Source: Actinomadura macrotermitis (lineage in GTDB: Bacteria; Actinomycetota; Actinomycetes; Streptosporangiales; Streptosporangiaceae). Taken from it: a DNA stretch of 64,000 bases. The stretch lies in NCBI RefSeq assembly GCF_009604375.1, contig NZ_WEGH01000002.1, forward strand, positions 458,073 through 522,072. Direction: 5' to 3'. The translations under genes were made by a program, and so were the position numbers. Shown piece after piece: positions 33,263 through 41,835 of the stretch (positions within the stretch are counted from its first letter, which is position 1; every line of letters begins with the position of its first letter). A model generated the notes under the pieces. The model did no database searches. It saw nothing but the letters and a program-made list of their open reading frames with translations, and was not told the DNA's origin.

Positions 33263-33859
33263 ATGGACGCCGTCAAGCCCCGCCGGGAGATCTACGCCGA
33301 GACCACCCGCCGCGCGCTGCTGGAGACCGGCCGGCACCACTTCCTGGAGCGCGGCTACGCGTCGGTGTCGGCCGAGGAGCTCGTCCGGGCCGCCGGGCTC
33401 AGCCGCGGCGCGCTCTACCACCACTTCGACGGCAAGCAGGGCCTGTTCGAGGCCGTCTTCGAGGAGGTGCAGGAGGAGACCGCGCACCGCGTCGGGCGCG
33501 CCATGGCCGCCGCCTCAGGCCCGGCGGACCGGCAGATCATCGCCGGCCTGGAGGGCTGCCTGGACGCCTGCGCCGACCCCGCCTACCGGCGGATCGTCCT
33601 CGTCGAGGGGCCGGTCGCGCTCGGCCACGCGCGCTGGCAGGAGCTCGACCGCGCCCACCTGCGCTCGCTGCTCGCCTACTTCGTGCGGACCCTCACCGAG
33701 CACGGCGTGCTGCGGGAGCGCCCGACCGAGCTGCTCACCGCCGTGCTCCACGGCGCGCTGACCGAGCTCTCGCAGGCGGTCGCGGAGGCCGACGACCGGG
33801 CCGAGGCGCGCGAATCCGCCATCGGCATCGTGCACGCCCTGCTCAAGGGCCTGGCGTAA
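33263..33859 (+). CDS. TetR/AcrR family regulator, divergent from P450
   Basis: The product is 198 residues. The HTH reads TRRALLETGRHHFLERGYASVSAEELVRAAGLSRGALYHHFDGKQGLFEAVFEEV (~15-70). The C-terminal ligand domain contains DPAYRRIVLVEGPVALGHARWQELDRAHL and a terminal LHGALTELSQAVAEADDRAEAR, the pattern of TetR_C_33-like regulators. The start ATG 33263 is 16 bp from the candidate operator. It probably represses the P450 gene and itself. Confidence 0.92.
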   Translation: MDAVKPRREIYAETTRRALLETGRHHFLERGYASVSAEELVRAAGLSRGALYHHFDGKQGLFEAVFEEVQEETAHRVGRAMAAASGPADRQIIAGLEGCLDACADPAYRRIVLVEGPVALGHARWQELDRAHLRSLLAYFVRTLTEHGVLRERPTELLTAVLHGALTELSQAVAEADDRAEARESAIGIVHALLKGLA

Positions 33860-33863
33860 AAAA

Positions 33864-33901
33864 CAACCGGCCCCTCCCCCGGCGCGGGGAGGGACCGGTT
33901 G
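33864..33901. terminator. Bidirectional hairpin between tetR and the 33903 gene
   Basis: The arms CAACCGG-x-CCCTCCCC and GGGGAGGG-x-CCGGTTG pair across a short loop with one mismatch. An A-run (TAAAAAAC) on the left side gives a U-tract for leftward transcripts. It separates two convergent genes and can stop both. Confidence 0.85.
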
Positions 33902-33902
33902 G

Positions 33903-34259
33903 TCAGGCGCCGATCAGCAGGCCCCGCGACTGCAGGGCCGCCGTCAGCAAGTTCTGCACGGCGTCGAGCTTCTTGCGCACCTTGGCGACACCGACCATCC
34001 CGCCGGAGAAGCCGGAGTTGCCCAGGTGGAGCTCGATCAGCGCGGTGCCCTCCGGAGCGGAGTACACCTGCACCTTGTACTTGTAGTGCGTGGCGAGGAC
34101 GCCGAGCAGCATCGCCTTGGTGCGGGTGCCCTTCTCGGCCAGTCCCACGCCCGGCGCCTCCCAGGTGAACCGGAAGCCTTCGGGCTGAAGGGTCTGCTCG
34201 AGCAGCTGGACGGCCTGGTCGGGGGTGCCGTTCAGGTGGAGCCGGACGGAATCGGTCAT
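33903..34259 (-). CDS. Small conserved-looking protein of unknown function (118 residues)
   Basis: I do not recognise the family. ATG 34259 has a GGGAAG site. The sequence is MTDSVRLHLNGTPDQAVQLLEQTLQPEGFRFTW, then EKGTRTKAMLLGVLATHYKYKVQVYSAPEGTALIELHLGNSGFSGG and a C-terminal amphipathic helix (AKVRKKLDAVQNLLTAALQ). The strand-helix arrangement looks like a compact alpha+beta domain, perhaps similar to START-like or DUF1499-like folds, but this is not secure. It may be co-transcribed with the acyl-CoA ligase 74 bp upstream. Confidence 0.75.
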   Translation of the reverse strand: MTDSVRLHLNGTPDQAVQLLEQTLQPEGFRFTWEAPGVGLAEKGTRTKAMLLGVLATHYKYKVQVYSAPEGTALIELHLGNSGFSGGMVGVAKVRKKLDAVQNLLTAALQSRGLLIGA

Positions 34260-34333
34260 CGCACTTCCCAGAGGGCGTGGCGCGCCGCGGCCCGGCGGGA
34301 TCGCCGGGGCGGCCGCGCCGGGGGGTGCGAGGA

Positions 34334-35932
34334 TCATACGGTCGGCGGCTCGGTCGGCAGCAGCCGCCGCATGATCTTGCCGGTGGCGTTGCGGGGCAGC
34401 GACTCGGCGAAGTGCACGTCGCGCGGGACGGCGAAGCGGGCCAGGTGGTCGCGCACGTGCGCGCGCACCTCGTCGGCCTCCAGCTTCGTCCCCGGCTCCA
34501 GCACCAGGTGCGCCGCCAGCCGCTGCCCGAACTCCTCGTCGGGCACGCCGACCACGACCGCCTCGCGCACCTCGGGCATCCGCAGCAGGACCTCCTCGAC
34601 CGCGCCGGGGAAGATGTTCTCGCCGCCCGACACCACCATGTCGTCGTCGCGGCCGTCCACGAAGAGCCGGCCCGCCGCGTCCAGGTGGCCGAGGTCGCCG
34701 AGGCTCATCATGCCGTCGAGCATCTCCTTGGTGCCGCCGTTGGTGTAGCCGGCGAACAGCAGGTCGTTGGCGGCGAAGATGCGGCCGGTGGTGCCCACCG
34801 GGACCGGCTCGCCGTCGGCGTCCAGGATCGCCACCCGGGTGCCCGGCGGGGGCGTGCCCGCGGTGTCGGGGCTGACGCGCAGGTCCTCGGGGGTGGCGAT
34901 GGTGACCCAGGACGCCTCCGTCGACCCGTACAGGTTGTACAGCACGTCCCCGAACGCGTCCATGAACGCGGTGGCGAGCGCGCCGGGCAGCGCCGAGCCG
35001 CTGACCGCGGTGATCCGCAGGTCCACCGGGCGCGGCCGGGCCGCCGGCGGCAGCTCCATCACGCGCTGCAGCATCACCGGCACGGCGACCAGCGCGGTGC
35101 AGCCGTGCGTGCGCAGCGCGCGGACGGTGCCCTCGGGATCGAACTTGCGCTGCAGCACGATCGTGGCGCGCAGCGAGATCGCCGTCTGCAGCATCGCGTA
35201 GCCCCAGGTGTGGAACAGGGGCGCCTCGATCATGACCCGCTCGTGCACCCGGAACGGGATGCGCGACAGGATCGAGGCGAGCGGGGTCAGGCCGGGCTTG
35301 GAGTGCCGGTCGGCGCCCTTCGGCGTACCGGTGGTGCCCGAGCTCAGCATGATGGTGCGGCCGGCCAGCGCGGGCGGGACGACGGTGGCGTCCGGCGCCC
35401 CGGCGATCACCGACTCCAGCTGGGCGCCGGAGGTGATGACGCGCACCTTCTCCGGCACCGCCTCCAGGAAGTCGGCGAACTCGGGGTCGGCGATCACGAC
35501 CTCGACGTGCTGGCGCTCCAGCACCGCCAGCAGCTGCTCGGCGCTCATCCCGGTGTTGAGCAGGACCAGGTCGGCGCCGCGCTTGCTGCAGGCGACGAGC
35601 GTCTCGATCATCCAGCGGTGGTTGCGGCACAGCACCGCGATCCGCGACGGCTCGCCGTAGCGGCCGAGCGCGAGGGCGAGCCGGTCGGTGCGCCGGTCGA
35701 CCTCGGCGTAGGTCAGCGCGCCCTCGTCGTCGATGATCGCGACACGGCCGGGGTCGCGGGCCGCCGCCGAGGCCCAGGTGCCGCCGAGCAGGGTGCCCCA
35801 GCGGCGCAGCGCGCCGAGCTGGCGGGCCACCCGGGCCGGCGGGCCGGGGCGCCACAGCCCGCTGCGCGCGAACATGCCACCCGTGCGGGCGACCGTCCGT
35901 GTCCGGTCGCCGATCCGCGCTGGTCCGATCAT
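34334..35932 (-). CDS. AMP-dependent acyl-CoA synthetase/ligase (ANL superfamily)
   Basis: The product is 532 residues. The A3 phosphate loop is LSSGTTGTPKG (in IMLSSGTTGTPKGAD), A5 is YNLYGSTEAS, and the A7/A8 region reads FAGYTNGG then SLGDLGHLDAAGRLFVDGRDDDMVVSGGENIFPGAVEEVL. The A10 lysine is in LPRNATGKIMRR. This is the layout of medium/long-chain fatty-acyl-CoA ligases that activate an acid through an acyl-AMP. The first ~45 residues form a short actinobacterial-type extension. It is divergent from a TetR gene 189 bp away, which probably controls it. The acid is unknown. Confidence 0.94.
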   Translation of the reverse strand: MIGPARIGDRTRTVARTGGMFARSGLWRPGPPARVARQLGALRRWGTLLGGTWASAAARDPGRVAIIDDEGALTYAEVDRRTDRLALALGRYGEPSRIAVLCRNHRWMIETLVACSKRGADLVLLNTGMSAEQLLAVLERQHVEVVIADPEFADFLEAVPEKVRVITSGAQLESVIAGAPDATVVPPALAGRTIMLSSGTTGTPKGADRHSKPGLTPLASILSRIPFRVHERVMIEAPLFHTWGYAMLQTAISLRATIVLQRKFDPEGTVRALRTHGCTALVAVPVMLQRVMELPPAARPRPVDLRITAVSGSALPGALATAFMDAFGDVLYNLYGSTEASWVTIATPEDLRVSPDTAGTPPPGTRVAILDADGEPVPVGTTGRIFAANDLLFAGYTNGGTKEMLDGMMSLGDLGHLDAAGRLFVDGRDDDMVVSGGENIFPGAVEEVLLRMPEVREAVVVGVPDEEFGQRLAAHLVLEPGTKLEADEVRAHVRDHLARFAVPRDVHFAESLPRNATGKIMRRLLPTEPPTV

Positions 35933-36120
35933 GATCCGTCACCGTCCCGCTTGGTCGTTTCCGCGACGCTATGGGGTGGTGCGGCTCCGGCACTTCACCG
36001 CGCACCCAGGGCTTTGGGGCGTTATTTATCAGGCATCTCACAATTGCCCGATATCTTCCGCTTTTGCGCCGGAAACACCGCCGTATTGAAATGCGGCGCG
36101 GCGGCGTTAGGGTGACGGGC

Positions 36121-36867
36121 ATGACGGGCGCGCAGACCGGGCGGCGGCGATTCCGCCGGCTCCCCTCCGGGCGCCGGCGCGAGGAGATCATCAGCGCGGC
36201 CGCGGCGATGTTCGGCGCCCGCCCCGAGCACGAGGTGACGATCGACGACGTCGCCGCCGCCGCGGGCACGTCCCGCTCGTCGGTCTACCGCTTCTTCGAC
36301 GGCCGCCAGGAGCTGTACGGGGCCGTCGCGCGCCGCGTCGGCGACGAGCTGCTCGAGCGCATGCACCGGGTCACCGACGGGCCGCCGTCCCTGCTGCTGC
36401 GGGCCCGCCTGGGGATCTACTTCGACTTCGTCGCCGAGAACGCCGGCGGCTGGGGCGGCGTGCTCGGCTCGGGCGCCGCGCACGCCGCCGAGGCCGCGCA
36501 GACCGTGCTGCAGGAGGTCCGCGACCGGGCCTGCGCGCTGACGCTGGCCACGCTCGGCGCGGAGGAGGCCTCACCGGTGCTGCGCGGCACCGTGCAGGCG
36601 TGGATCACCGGGGTGGAGTGGGCGAGCGCCGAGTGGGCGCGCACCGGCCGGCCCGAGCGCGCCGAGCTGGAGCGGCTGCTGGCCGCACACCTGGCCGGCA
36701 TGCTCGTCGGCGCCGCCGCCCTGGACCCCGGCGCCGCCGAGCGGCTGGCGTGGCTGGCGCACCAGGAGCCGGCCGACTCCTCGTTCGGGACGCTGGTGCG
36801 GCTCATCGGCCACCGGGTCGGCGGGCGCGAGCTGACCAACCTCGCCCGCTTCCTCGGGCACGGCTAG
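36121..36867 (+). CDS. TetR/AcrR family regulator, divergent from acyl-CoA ligase
   Basis: The product is 248 residues, ATG 36121. A basic N-terminus (QTGRRRFRRLPSGRRREE) precedes the HTH IISAAAAMFGARPEHEVTIDDVAAAAGTSRSSVYRFFDGRQELYGAVARRV. The ligand domain is Ala-rich and helical. TetR proteins beside fatty-acyl-CoA ligases often sense acyl-CoAs, which is suggested here by position only. Its TAG stop lies inside the CTAG shared with the stop of the convergent PucR gene (36864-36867). Confidence 0.9.
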   Translation: MTGAQTGRRRFRRLPSGRRREEIISAAAAMFGARPEHEVTIDDVAAAAGTSRSSVYRFFDGRQELYGAVARRVGDELLERMHRVTDGPPSLLLRARLGIYFDFVAENAGGWGGVLGSGAAHAAEAAQTVLQEVRDRACALTLATLGAEEASPVLRGTVQAWITGVEWASAEWARTGRPERAELERLLAAHLAGMLVGAAALDPGAAERLAWLAHQEPADSSFGTLVRLIGHRVGGRELTNLARFLGHG

Positions 36868-38033
36868 CCGGCCGGCACCTCCCGGCGGGCGCGCAGGATC
36901 ATCTCCAGCTCCAGGCAGCGGCGCGGATCCTGCAGGTCGTCGCCGAACAGCTCCTCCAGGTGCCGCAGCCGGTACCGGACCGTCTGCGGGTGGACGTGCA
37001 GCCGGTTGCCCGCCTCGGTCGCGTTGAAGTTGTTCTCCAGCAGCGACAGCAGCGTCTCGGCCAGCCGGTCGGCCTGCACCGGCGACAGGCCGCGCAGCGG
37101 CGCCAGCCGGGAGTCGGCGGCGTGCTCGATGAGGTCCTCGGCCATGAAGATGACCAGCGTCGGGACATGGTCCATGGTGCGGATCACCTCCTCGTCGCCG
37201 ATCCGGCCGCGGCGGGCCAGCGCCAGCGCCTCCCGGGCCCAGCGCAGCGACTCGGCGGCGCGCCCGACCGGCACGGTCGGGCCGACCACGACGGTCCACT
37301 CGCGCAGCAGCGACTCCAGCAGCCGGTCCCGGCCGGGCCCCTCGGGATCGGGCAGCAGCAGGCACGGCTCGGCGCGGGCGAAGTCGACCAGCACCTCGCG
37401 GGGCAGCGCGGGCGGGCGGACGCCGGCGTCCTCGCGCGGGTGCAGCGCGACGGCCGCGACGGTGCGCGGCACCGGCCAGCCGGCGTCCTTGGCGGCGGCC
37501 GCGACCTCGGCGGCGTCGCCGTCGCCGAGCAGCGTGCGCAGCAGCCGGACCCGGTGCCGGTGCACCGCCTCCTCGCTGCCGGCCGCCTCGGTCTCGTAGC
37601 CGTGCCCGACCTCGGCGGCGACGGCGTCCATGTAGGCGAACTGGGCGTCGGCGATCAGGCCGAGCGTGCGCCGGTCGACCTCCAGGGTCTCGGCGAGCGC
37701 GGTGAGGGTGCGCCACGTCGCGCGCGCCGCGCGGCGCATCGCCCGGTGCATCTCCTCCAGGTCGCGGCCCCGGATCGCCATCTCCCGGCCGACCTCACGG
37801 TACAGCTCGGCGATGCGCGGCCACGCCCGGGCCGGGTCCTCCAGCAGGTCGTAGAAGTGCTTCAGCCCCTCCACGATGCCGGTGCGCAACTGCACCGCAT
37901 CCGCCTCGTCCGGTTCGGTGACCAGGTCGGCGAGCAGGTCGTCGGCCGCGGCGCCGACCCACGGGCGCATCCGCGCGACCAGGTCGCGCGGGATCGCCGC
38001 GAAGGGCCGGGTGTCGAGCTCAGGACGTGTCAT
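36864..38033 (-). CDS. PucR-type helix-turn-helix transcriptional regulator
   Basis: The product is 389 residues. The N-terminal ~170 residues are an all-helical RsbRD-like/PucR input region (FAAIPRDLVARMRPWVGAAADDLLADLV, EGLKHFYDLLEDPARAWPRIAELYREVGREMAIRGRDLEEMHRAM). A GGDEF-like middle region follows. The C-terminal PucR HTH_30 reads LSLLENNFNATEAGNRLHVHPQTVRYRLRHLEELFGDDLQDPRRCLELEMIL. It is closely related to the next gene (38168), so the two are tandem paralogues. The target is unknown; the neighbouring secreted-protein array is one candidate. Confidence 0.92.
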   Translation of the reverse strand: MTRPELDTRPFAAIPRDLVARMRPWVGAAADDLLADLVTEPDEADAVQLRTGIVEGLKHFYDLLEDPARAWPRIAELYREVGREMAIRGRDLEEMHRAMRRAARATWRTLTALAETLEVDRRTLGLIADAQFAYMDAVAAEVGHGYETEAAGSEEAVHRHRVRLLRTLLGDGDAAEVAAAAKDAGWPVPRTVAAVALHPREDAGVRPPALPREVLVDFARAEPCLLLPDPEGPGRDRLLESLLREWTVVVGPTVPVGRAAESLRWAREALALARRGRIGDEEVIRTMDHVPTLVIFMAEDLIEHAADSRLAPLRGLSPVQADRLAETLLSLLENNFNATEAGNRLHVHPQTVRYRLRHLEELFGDDLQDPRRCLELEMILRARREVPAG

Positions 38034-38167
38034 CGGACGGCTCCCCTGTGCCAGCGGACCACTGTGAAACCCCGGGTCTCACAAGAATGCCGCAACCGCC
38101 GCCGCCCTTGATTGTCAATGAAGCGCACACCTTTCCCGGCGGATCGCAACCAAGGTTGATAACCGCC

Positions 38168-39409
38168 TTACGGAACGCGCTGTCCCAGTACCTCGGCATC
38201 GTCGGTCATCCGGTCGCCGTTCGCCCCGTGCCGGGCGTGCAGGATCAGCTCCATCTCCAGGCAGCGGCGCGGATCGCGCAGGTCGTCGCCGAACAGGCCC
38301 TCCAGCTGCCGCAGCCGGTACCGGACGGTCTGCGGGTGCACGCGCAGCCGCTTGCTCGCCCGCGCCGCGTTGAAGTTGTTCTCCAGCAGCGCCAGCAGCG
38401 TCCTGGTCAGCCGGTCGCGCTGCGCGGGCGCCAGGCCGCGCAGCGGCGCGAGCCGGGTGACGGCGGCGTCGGCGATCAGCTCCCCGGCCCGGAACACCAC
38501 CAGCGCGGGCAGGTTCTCGGCGCTGCGCACCACGCCGGCGTCGGGGATGGCGCCGCGCTGCGCGAGCGTCAGGGTGTCGCGCGCCCAGCGCAGCGACTCG
38601 CACGCGCGGACCAGCGGGACGGCCGGTCCCATGGCGACGACCCAGTCCTCGGTGAGCGGCTCCAGCAGCGCGGCGCGGCCGTCGGGATCGGGCAGCAGCA
38701 TGTGCGGCTCGGGCCGCCCGAAGTCGACGAGCAGATCATCGGGGACGGGCAGCCGCGCCGCGCTCCCGCGCCGCCGCCGCACCGCGACCGCCGCGACCGT
38801 GCGCGGCAGCGGCCACCGCGCCTGCCGCGCCAGCGCGCCGATGACGCGCGGGTCGGCGGGCGGGTCGGCCAGGAGCAGCGCGAGCAGCCGGGCCCGGCGC
38901 AGCCGCGCCGTCTCGACGGCGTCGCGCGCCTCGGCCTGGTAGCCGGCGGTGACCACGGACGTCACCGCGTCCAGATAGCTGAACTGCGCCTCGACCAGCA
39001 GGCTCAGCAGGTTCGTGGCGGAGGGGGCCTGCGTCCCCTCTCCCTTCTCCAGCAGATCGCTGAAGGCGGTGATGCCGCGCCAGGCCGCGAGCGTCGACCG
39101 GCGCAGCGCCTGGTGGGTCTCGGCCGGGTCGCGGCCGTCGCGCGCCATCCGCCGGCCGATGGCGCGGTAGAAGGTGGCGACCCGGTCCCAGCCGGTGCCG
39201 GGGTCCTCCAGCAGGTCGCAGAAGTGCCCGAGGCCGGTCTCGATCGCCGCGCGCAGGTCGCCCGCGTCGACGCCGGGCGCCGTCCGCCCGTCGTCCAGCA
39301 TCTCGTGCAGCAGCTCGTCCGCCACGGTGCCGATCGCTCCGCGCAGCCGGGTGCCCACCCAGTCGGGAATGGCGGCGAACGGCCGGGCGTCCAAAGGCGT
39401 CGTGGTCAC
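38168..39409 (-). CDS. PucR-type helix-turn-helix transcriptional regulator (paralogue)
   Basis: The product is 413 residues from GTG 39409 (VTTTPLDARPFAAIPDWVG), behind GGGGAG. An ATG at 39661 would add 84 residues of non-family sequence. The order is the same as in its neighbour: helical input domain (RGAIGTVADELLHEMLDDG, LGHFCDLLEDPGTGWDRVATFYRAIGRRMARDGRDPAETHQALRR), a middle domain, and HTH LLALLENNFNAARASKRLRVHPQTVRYRLRQLEGLFGDDLRDPRRCLEMELILHARH. Sequence and order show tandem duplication with the 36864 gene. Confidence 0.9.
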   Translation of the reverse strand: MTTTPLDARPFAAIPDWVGTRLRGAIGTVADELLHEMLDDGRTAPGVDAGDLRAAIETGLGHFCDLLEDPGTGWDRVATFYRAIGRRMARDGRDPAETHQALRRSTLAAWRGITAFSDLLEKGEGTQAPSATNLLSLLVEAQFSYLDAVTSVVTAGYQAEARDAVETARLRRARLLALLLADPPADPRVIGALARQARWPLPRTVAAVAVRRRRGSAARLPVPDDLLVDFGRPEPHMLLPDPDGRAALLEPLTEDWVVAMGPAVPLVRACESLRWARDTLTLAQRGAIPDAGVVRSAENLPALVVFRAGELIADAAVTRLAPLRGLAPAQRDRLTRTLLALLENNFNAARASKRLRVHPQTVRYRLRQLEGLFGDDLRDPRRCLEMELILHARHGANGDRMTDDAEVLGQRVP

Positions 39410-40028
39410 TTCGACACTCCCCCCAAATAAGGCGTGATCTGCAACGTAGACAAGGATCACGTAACAGGGGCCCGGCCGATTGTGCTGAGGGGAATACCTT
39501 TGGGCCGTCAGTCTCCATCTCGCTGACAAGACCAGGCGGTCACTGACAAAAAGCGCCGTAAACCTCCCACGACCGAAAAAACGCCGACACCCGCCCGCCT
39601 TCCGGCGAACGGGTGCCTGCGTCCGCCAGGGTGACGGATCCGTTTCATTCCGTAGTGTCACGGCAGTTCATTGACGCCGCCGGATGCGGTCCGCCGCGCA
39701 GGCCGCACGAGGCCCGGCAGGCGGTCGATGTGACGAGAGTCACCCGTGAGCTGCGGCGTCTCCGGCGGACCAGGCAGCGGCCGGCCTATCAGCGGCAGAG
39801 ATCGAAAACCGCCCGCCGCCTTTCCTTGAAGATCGCCCCGGCGTACTCGGCCGGCTCCATAGCCCAACCGACAATGGCGTCGAAGCGCTGGCAGGAACGT
39901 TCCCGGACTTCACCGGCCCCGGAAATGCCGGAGCACCCGCCCGCCGGAGGAGAGGCGCGTTCTCCTGCGACGGACGGGTGCTCCGTTTCGGCGCGGTGGA
40001 CGACCCGCGCCGAGCCTGGGGGCTCCTG
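39410..40028. other. Gene-free region between a pucR gene and the lipoprotein gene
   Basis: About 620 bases without a supported gene; short open frames on both strands have no family-like sequence. It should contain the promoter of the PucR gene at 39409. A long imperfect hairpin lies at its right end and is listed separately. Confidence 0.4.
39929..39985. terminator. Hairpin at the end of the secreted-protein operon
   Basis: CGGAGCACCCGCCCG (39929-39943) pairs with CGGACGGGTGCTCCG (39971-39985) with one mismatch; an inner AGGAGA/TCTCCT pairing can extend the stem. It lies about 45 bp after the stop of the minus-strand lipoprotein gene, the last gene of the array, and is the likely transcription end. 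Confidence 0.65.
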
Positions 40029-40568
40029 CTAGGACTTGGTGGTCTTGCAGGAGGCGGCGTCGTTGAACGCCGCGCCGAGCTTGGGGTTGCTGGCCTTCAG
40101 GTCGTCGGCCGGCCCGTGGTAGGTGGCCGACTTGGCCATCACCTTGGACAGCTTCTGCATCTCGGCCTGCAGCGCGCCCTTGTTCTCGACCTTGACCTTC
40201 GCCAGCCTGACGCGGGCCTGCTCCAGCGAGGTGCGGGTGGCGCGCAGGTTGGCCAGGGCCTTGTCGACCGACGCCTGCCCGCCCTCGACCGGCGGCGAGC
40301 CGACGCCCTGCAGGTTCGCCTCCATCGACTTCAGCCGGGACGCCACGTCGTCCAGGAACGTCACGATGTTCTTCCGGTAGACCTTGACGTCGGAGCTGAC
40401 CGCCGGCAGCGCCAGCTTGGCCGTGCTCTGGTTCACGGTGTCGCAGACCTTCGCGGCCCAGGCGACCTCGGGACCCTTGGGCGCGGCCTTCTTGTCGTCC
40501 GAGCCGCAGCCGGCGACCGACGCGACGGCGGTGGCCGCCAGCGTGAGGGTGATGATGAGGCGCTTCAT
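40029..40568 (-). CDS. Small secreted lipoprotein of unknown function
   Basis: The product is 179 residues from ATG 40568. A short basic N-terminus and hydrophobic helix (MKRLIITLTLAATAVASVAG) end in a lipobox, with Cys21 as the lipidated residue, then GSDDKKAAPKG. The mature part is helical with two further cysteines (VCDTVNQST near the start, ASCKTTKS at the end) that could form a disulfide. The central KVYRKNIVTFLDDVASRLKSMEANLQG and VDKALANLRATRTSLEQARVRLAKVKVENKGALQAEM look like a helical bundle. It lies 12 bp after the LIP lipase gene and probably shares its transcript. Confidence 0.82.
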   Translation of the reverse strand: MKRLIITLTLAATAVASVAGCGSDDKKAAPKGPEVAWAAKVCDTVNQSTAKLALPAVSSDVKVYRKNIVTFLDDVASRLKSMEANLQGVGSPPVEGGQASVDKALANLRATRTSLEQARVRLAKVKVENKGALQAEMQKLSKVMAKSATYHGPADDLKASNPKLGAAFNDAASCKTTKS

Positions 40569-40579
40569 CGGGTGCTCCT

Positions 40580-41821
40580 TCAGCAATTCGGGGTGGGTGC
40601 CTTGCCGGCGAATCTGTCGGCGATGAAGGTCAGTGCGTCGGCGTTGCCGCGCGCGACGCCGGTGATGTGGTCGACGTCGTAGGTCTGCCAGGTGTCCTGG
40701 ACGCCGAGCGCGCAGTACTTGTCACGCAGCTTCTTGTCCTGGTCGAAGTCGACGATGTCGTCCTTGGTGCCGTGGTAGTGGAACACCGGCGCCTTGATCG
40801 GCGCGCTGCCGAGCCTGTTCTCGACGACCCGCGACTGCCAGGGCTTGTCGGAGAAGGGCGACTTGGTCATGTACTTCGACATCTGCTTGTTCTTGTAGTC
40901 GGTGAGCAGCTCCAGCGTGCAGGCGTCCTTGTTCAAGGAGGCGAACAAGGCGCGCCCGTCCTCATTGAGGTAGGAGTCGAGCTTCAGCTCGGGGTAGGCG
41001 TTGTCCAGGCCGATCATGGCGTCGAACAGGAAGCCCGAGCCGCGCAGGCCGTTCAGCGGCAACGCGACCTGCACCAGGTCGGCCGGCACGCCGCCGCCGA
41101 CGACGCCGACGAGCTTCAGCTCGGGCGCGTAGGTCGGCTGGAGCTGCCCGGCCCACATCGAGGCGCCGCCGCCCTGGGAGTAGCCGCGGAACACCACCGG
41201 CGCGTTCGCCGACAGGCCCGTGGCGGACAGCCGCTGCGCGGCGCGCACGCCGTCCATCAGCGCGGGGCCCATCGACCGGCCCGTCATGTAGGTGGTCTTG
41301 GGGTCGGTGTGGTAGCCCTCGTAGTCGGTGACGGCGACGGCGTAGCCGGCCTTCAGCATCCCGTTCAGCGCGGCCTGCTCGTAGAAGGCGCCCTGGTCGA
41401 TGAACTTCGACGGCGCGCAGCGGAACGCCGGGCCGCTGGTGCCGGGCCCGAAGCCGACGATCGGCGTGGTGGCGGGGTCGCCGTCCTTGGGCACCAGGAC
41501 CGTGCCGGTCACCACGTTGGGCTTGCCGAGGCCGTCGGTGGACAGGTACATGACCTGCCAGGCGTTGGCGAGCGAGCGGGCGGCCGGCGGGCCGGCCTTG
41601 GACGGGCGCCAGCGGATGATGTCGCCGGGCTTGCCCTCGGGCAGCGGGCTCGGCGGCGTGTAGAACTCGTCCCCGGCGGGTGCCGGGTCGCCCGGCGCGG
41701 CGGCCTGGTAGGGCGACCGGACGGGCGCCGCGACGGCGGCCGTCACCGAGCCGGCGCACAGCGACACCGCGAGCGCCAGTGGCGCGAGGACCCGGCCGGA
41801 CCGGGAGAGCATTCCGTTCAT
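40580..41821 (-). CDS. Secreted lipase of the LIP (secretory lipase) family
   Basis: The product is 413 residues, ATG 41821, behind a strong AAGGAGG. A Sec signal peptide occupies ~1-32 (VLAPLALAVSLCAGSVTAAVAA). The mature enzyme begins with a DEFYTPPSPLPEGKPGDIIRWRP segment typical of Candida-type LIP/actinobacterial homologues. The nucleophile is the Ser in FRGYSQGGGASMWA, the acid is likely in HYHGTKDDIVDFDQ, and the His is in YDVDHITGVARG. Cys in FRCAPSK, KDACTLE and DKYCALG may form disulfides. It follows the DUF6801 genes closely (14 bp) and belongs to the same secreted-protein operon. Confidence 0.9.
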   Translation of the reverse strand: MNGMLSRSGRVLAPLALAVSLCAGSVTAAVAAPVRSPYQAAAPGDPAPAGDEFYTPPSPLPEGKPGDIIRWRPSKAGPPAARSLANAWQVMYLSTDGLGKPNVVTGTVLVPKDGDPATTPIVGFGPGTSGPAFRCAPSKFIDQGAFYEQAALNGMLKAGYAVAVTDYEGYHTDPKTTYMTGRSMGPALMDGVRAAQRLSATGLSANAPVVFRGYSQGGGASMWAGQLQPTYAPELKLVGVVGGGVPADLVQVALPLNGLRGSGFLFDAMIGLDNAYPELKLDSYLNEDGRALFASLNKDACTLELLTDYKNKQMSKYMTKSPFSDKPWQSRVVENRLGSAPIKAPVFHYHGTKDDIVDFDQDKKLRDKYCALGVQDTWQTYDVDHITGVARGNADALTFIADRFAGKAPTPNC

Positions 41822-41835
41822 CGGTCGAACCTCCT

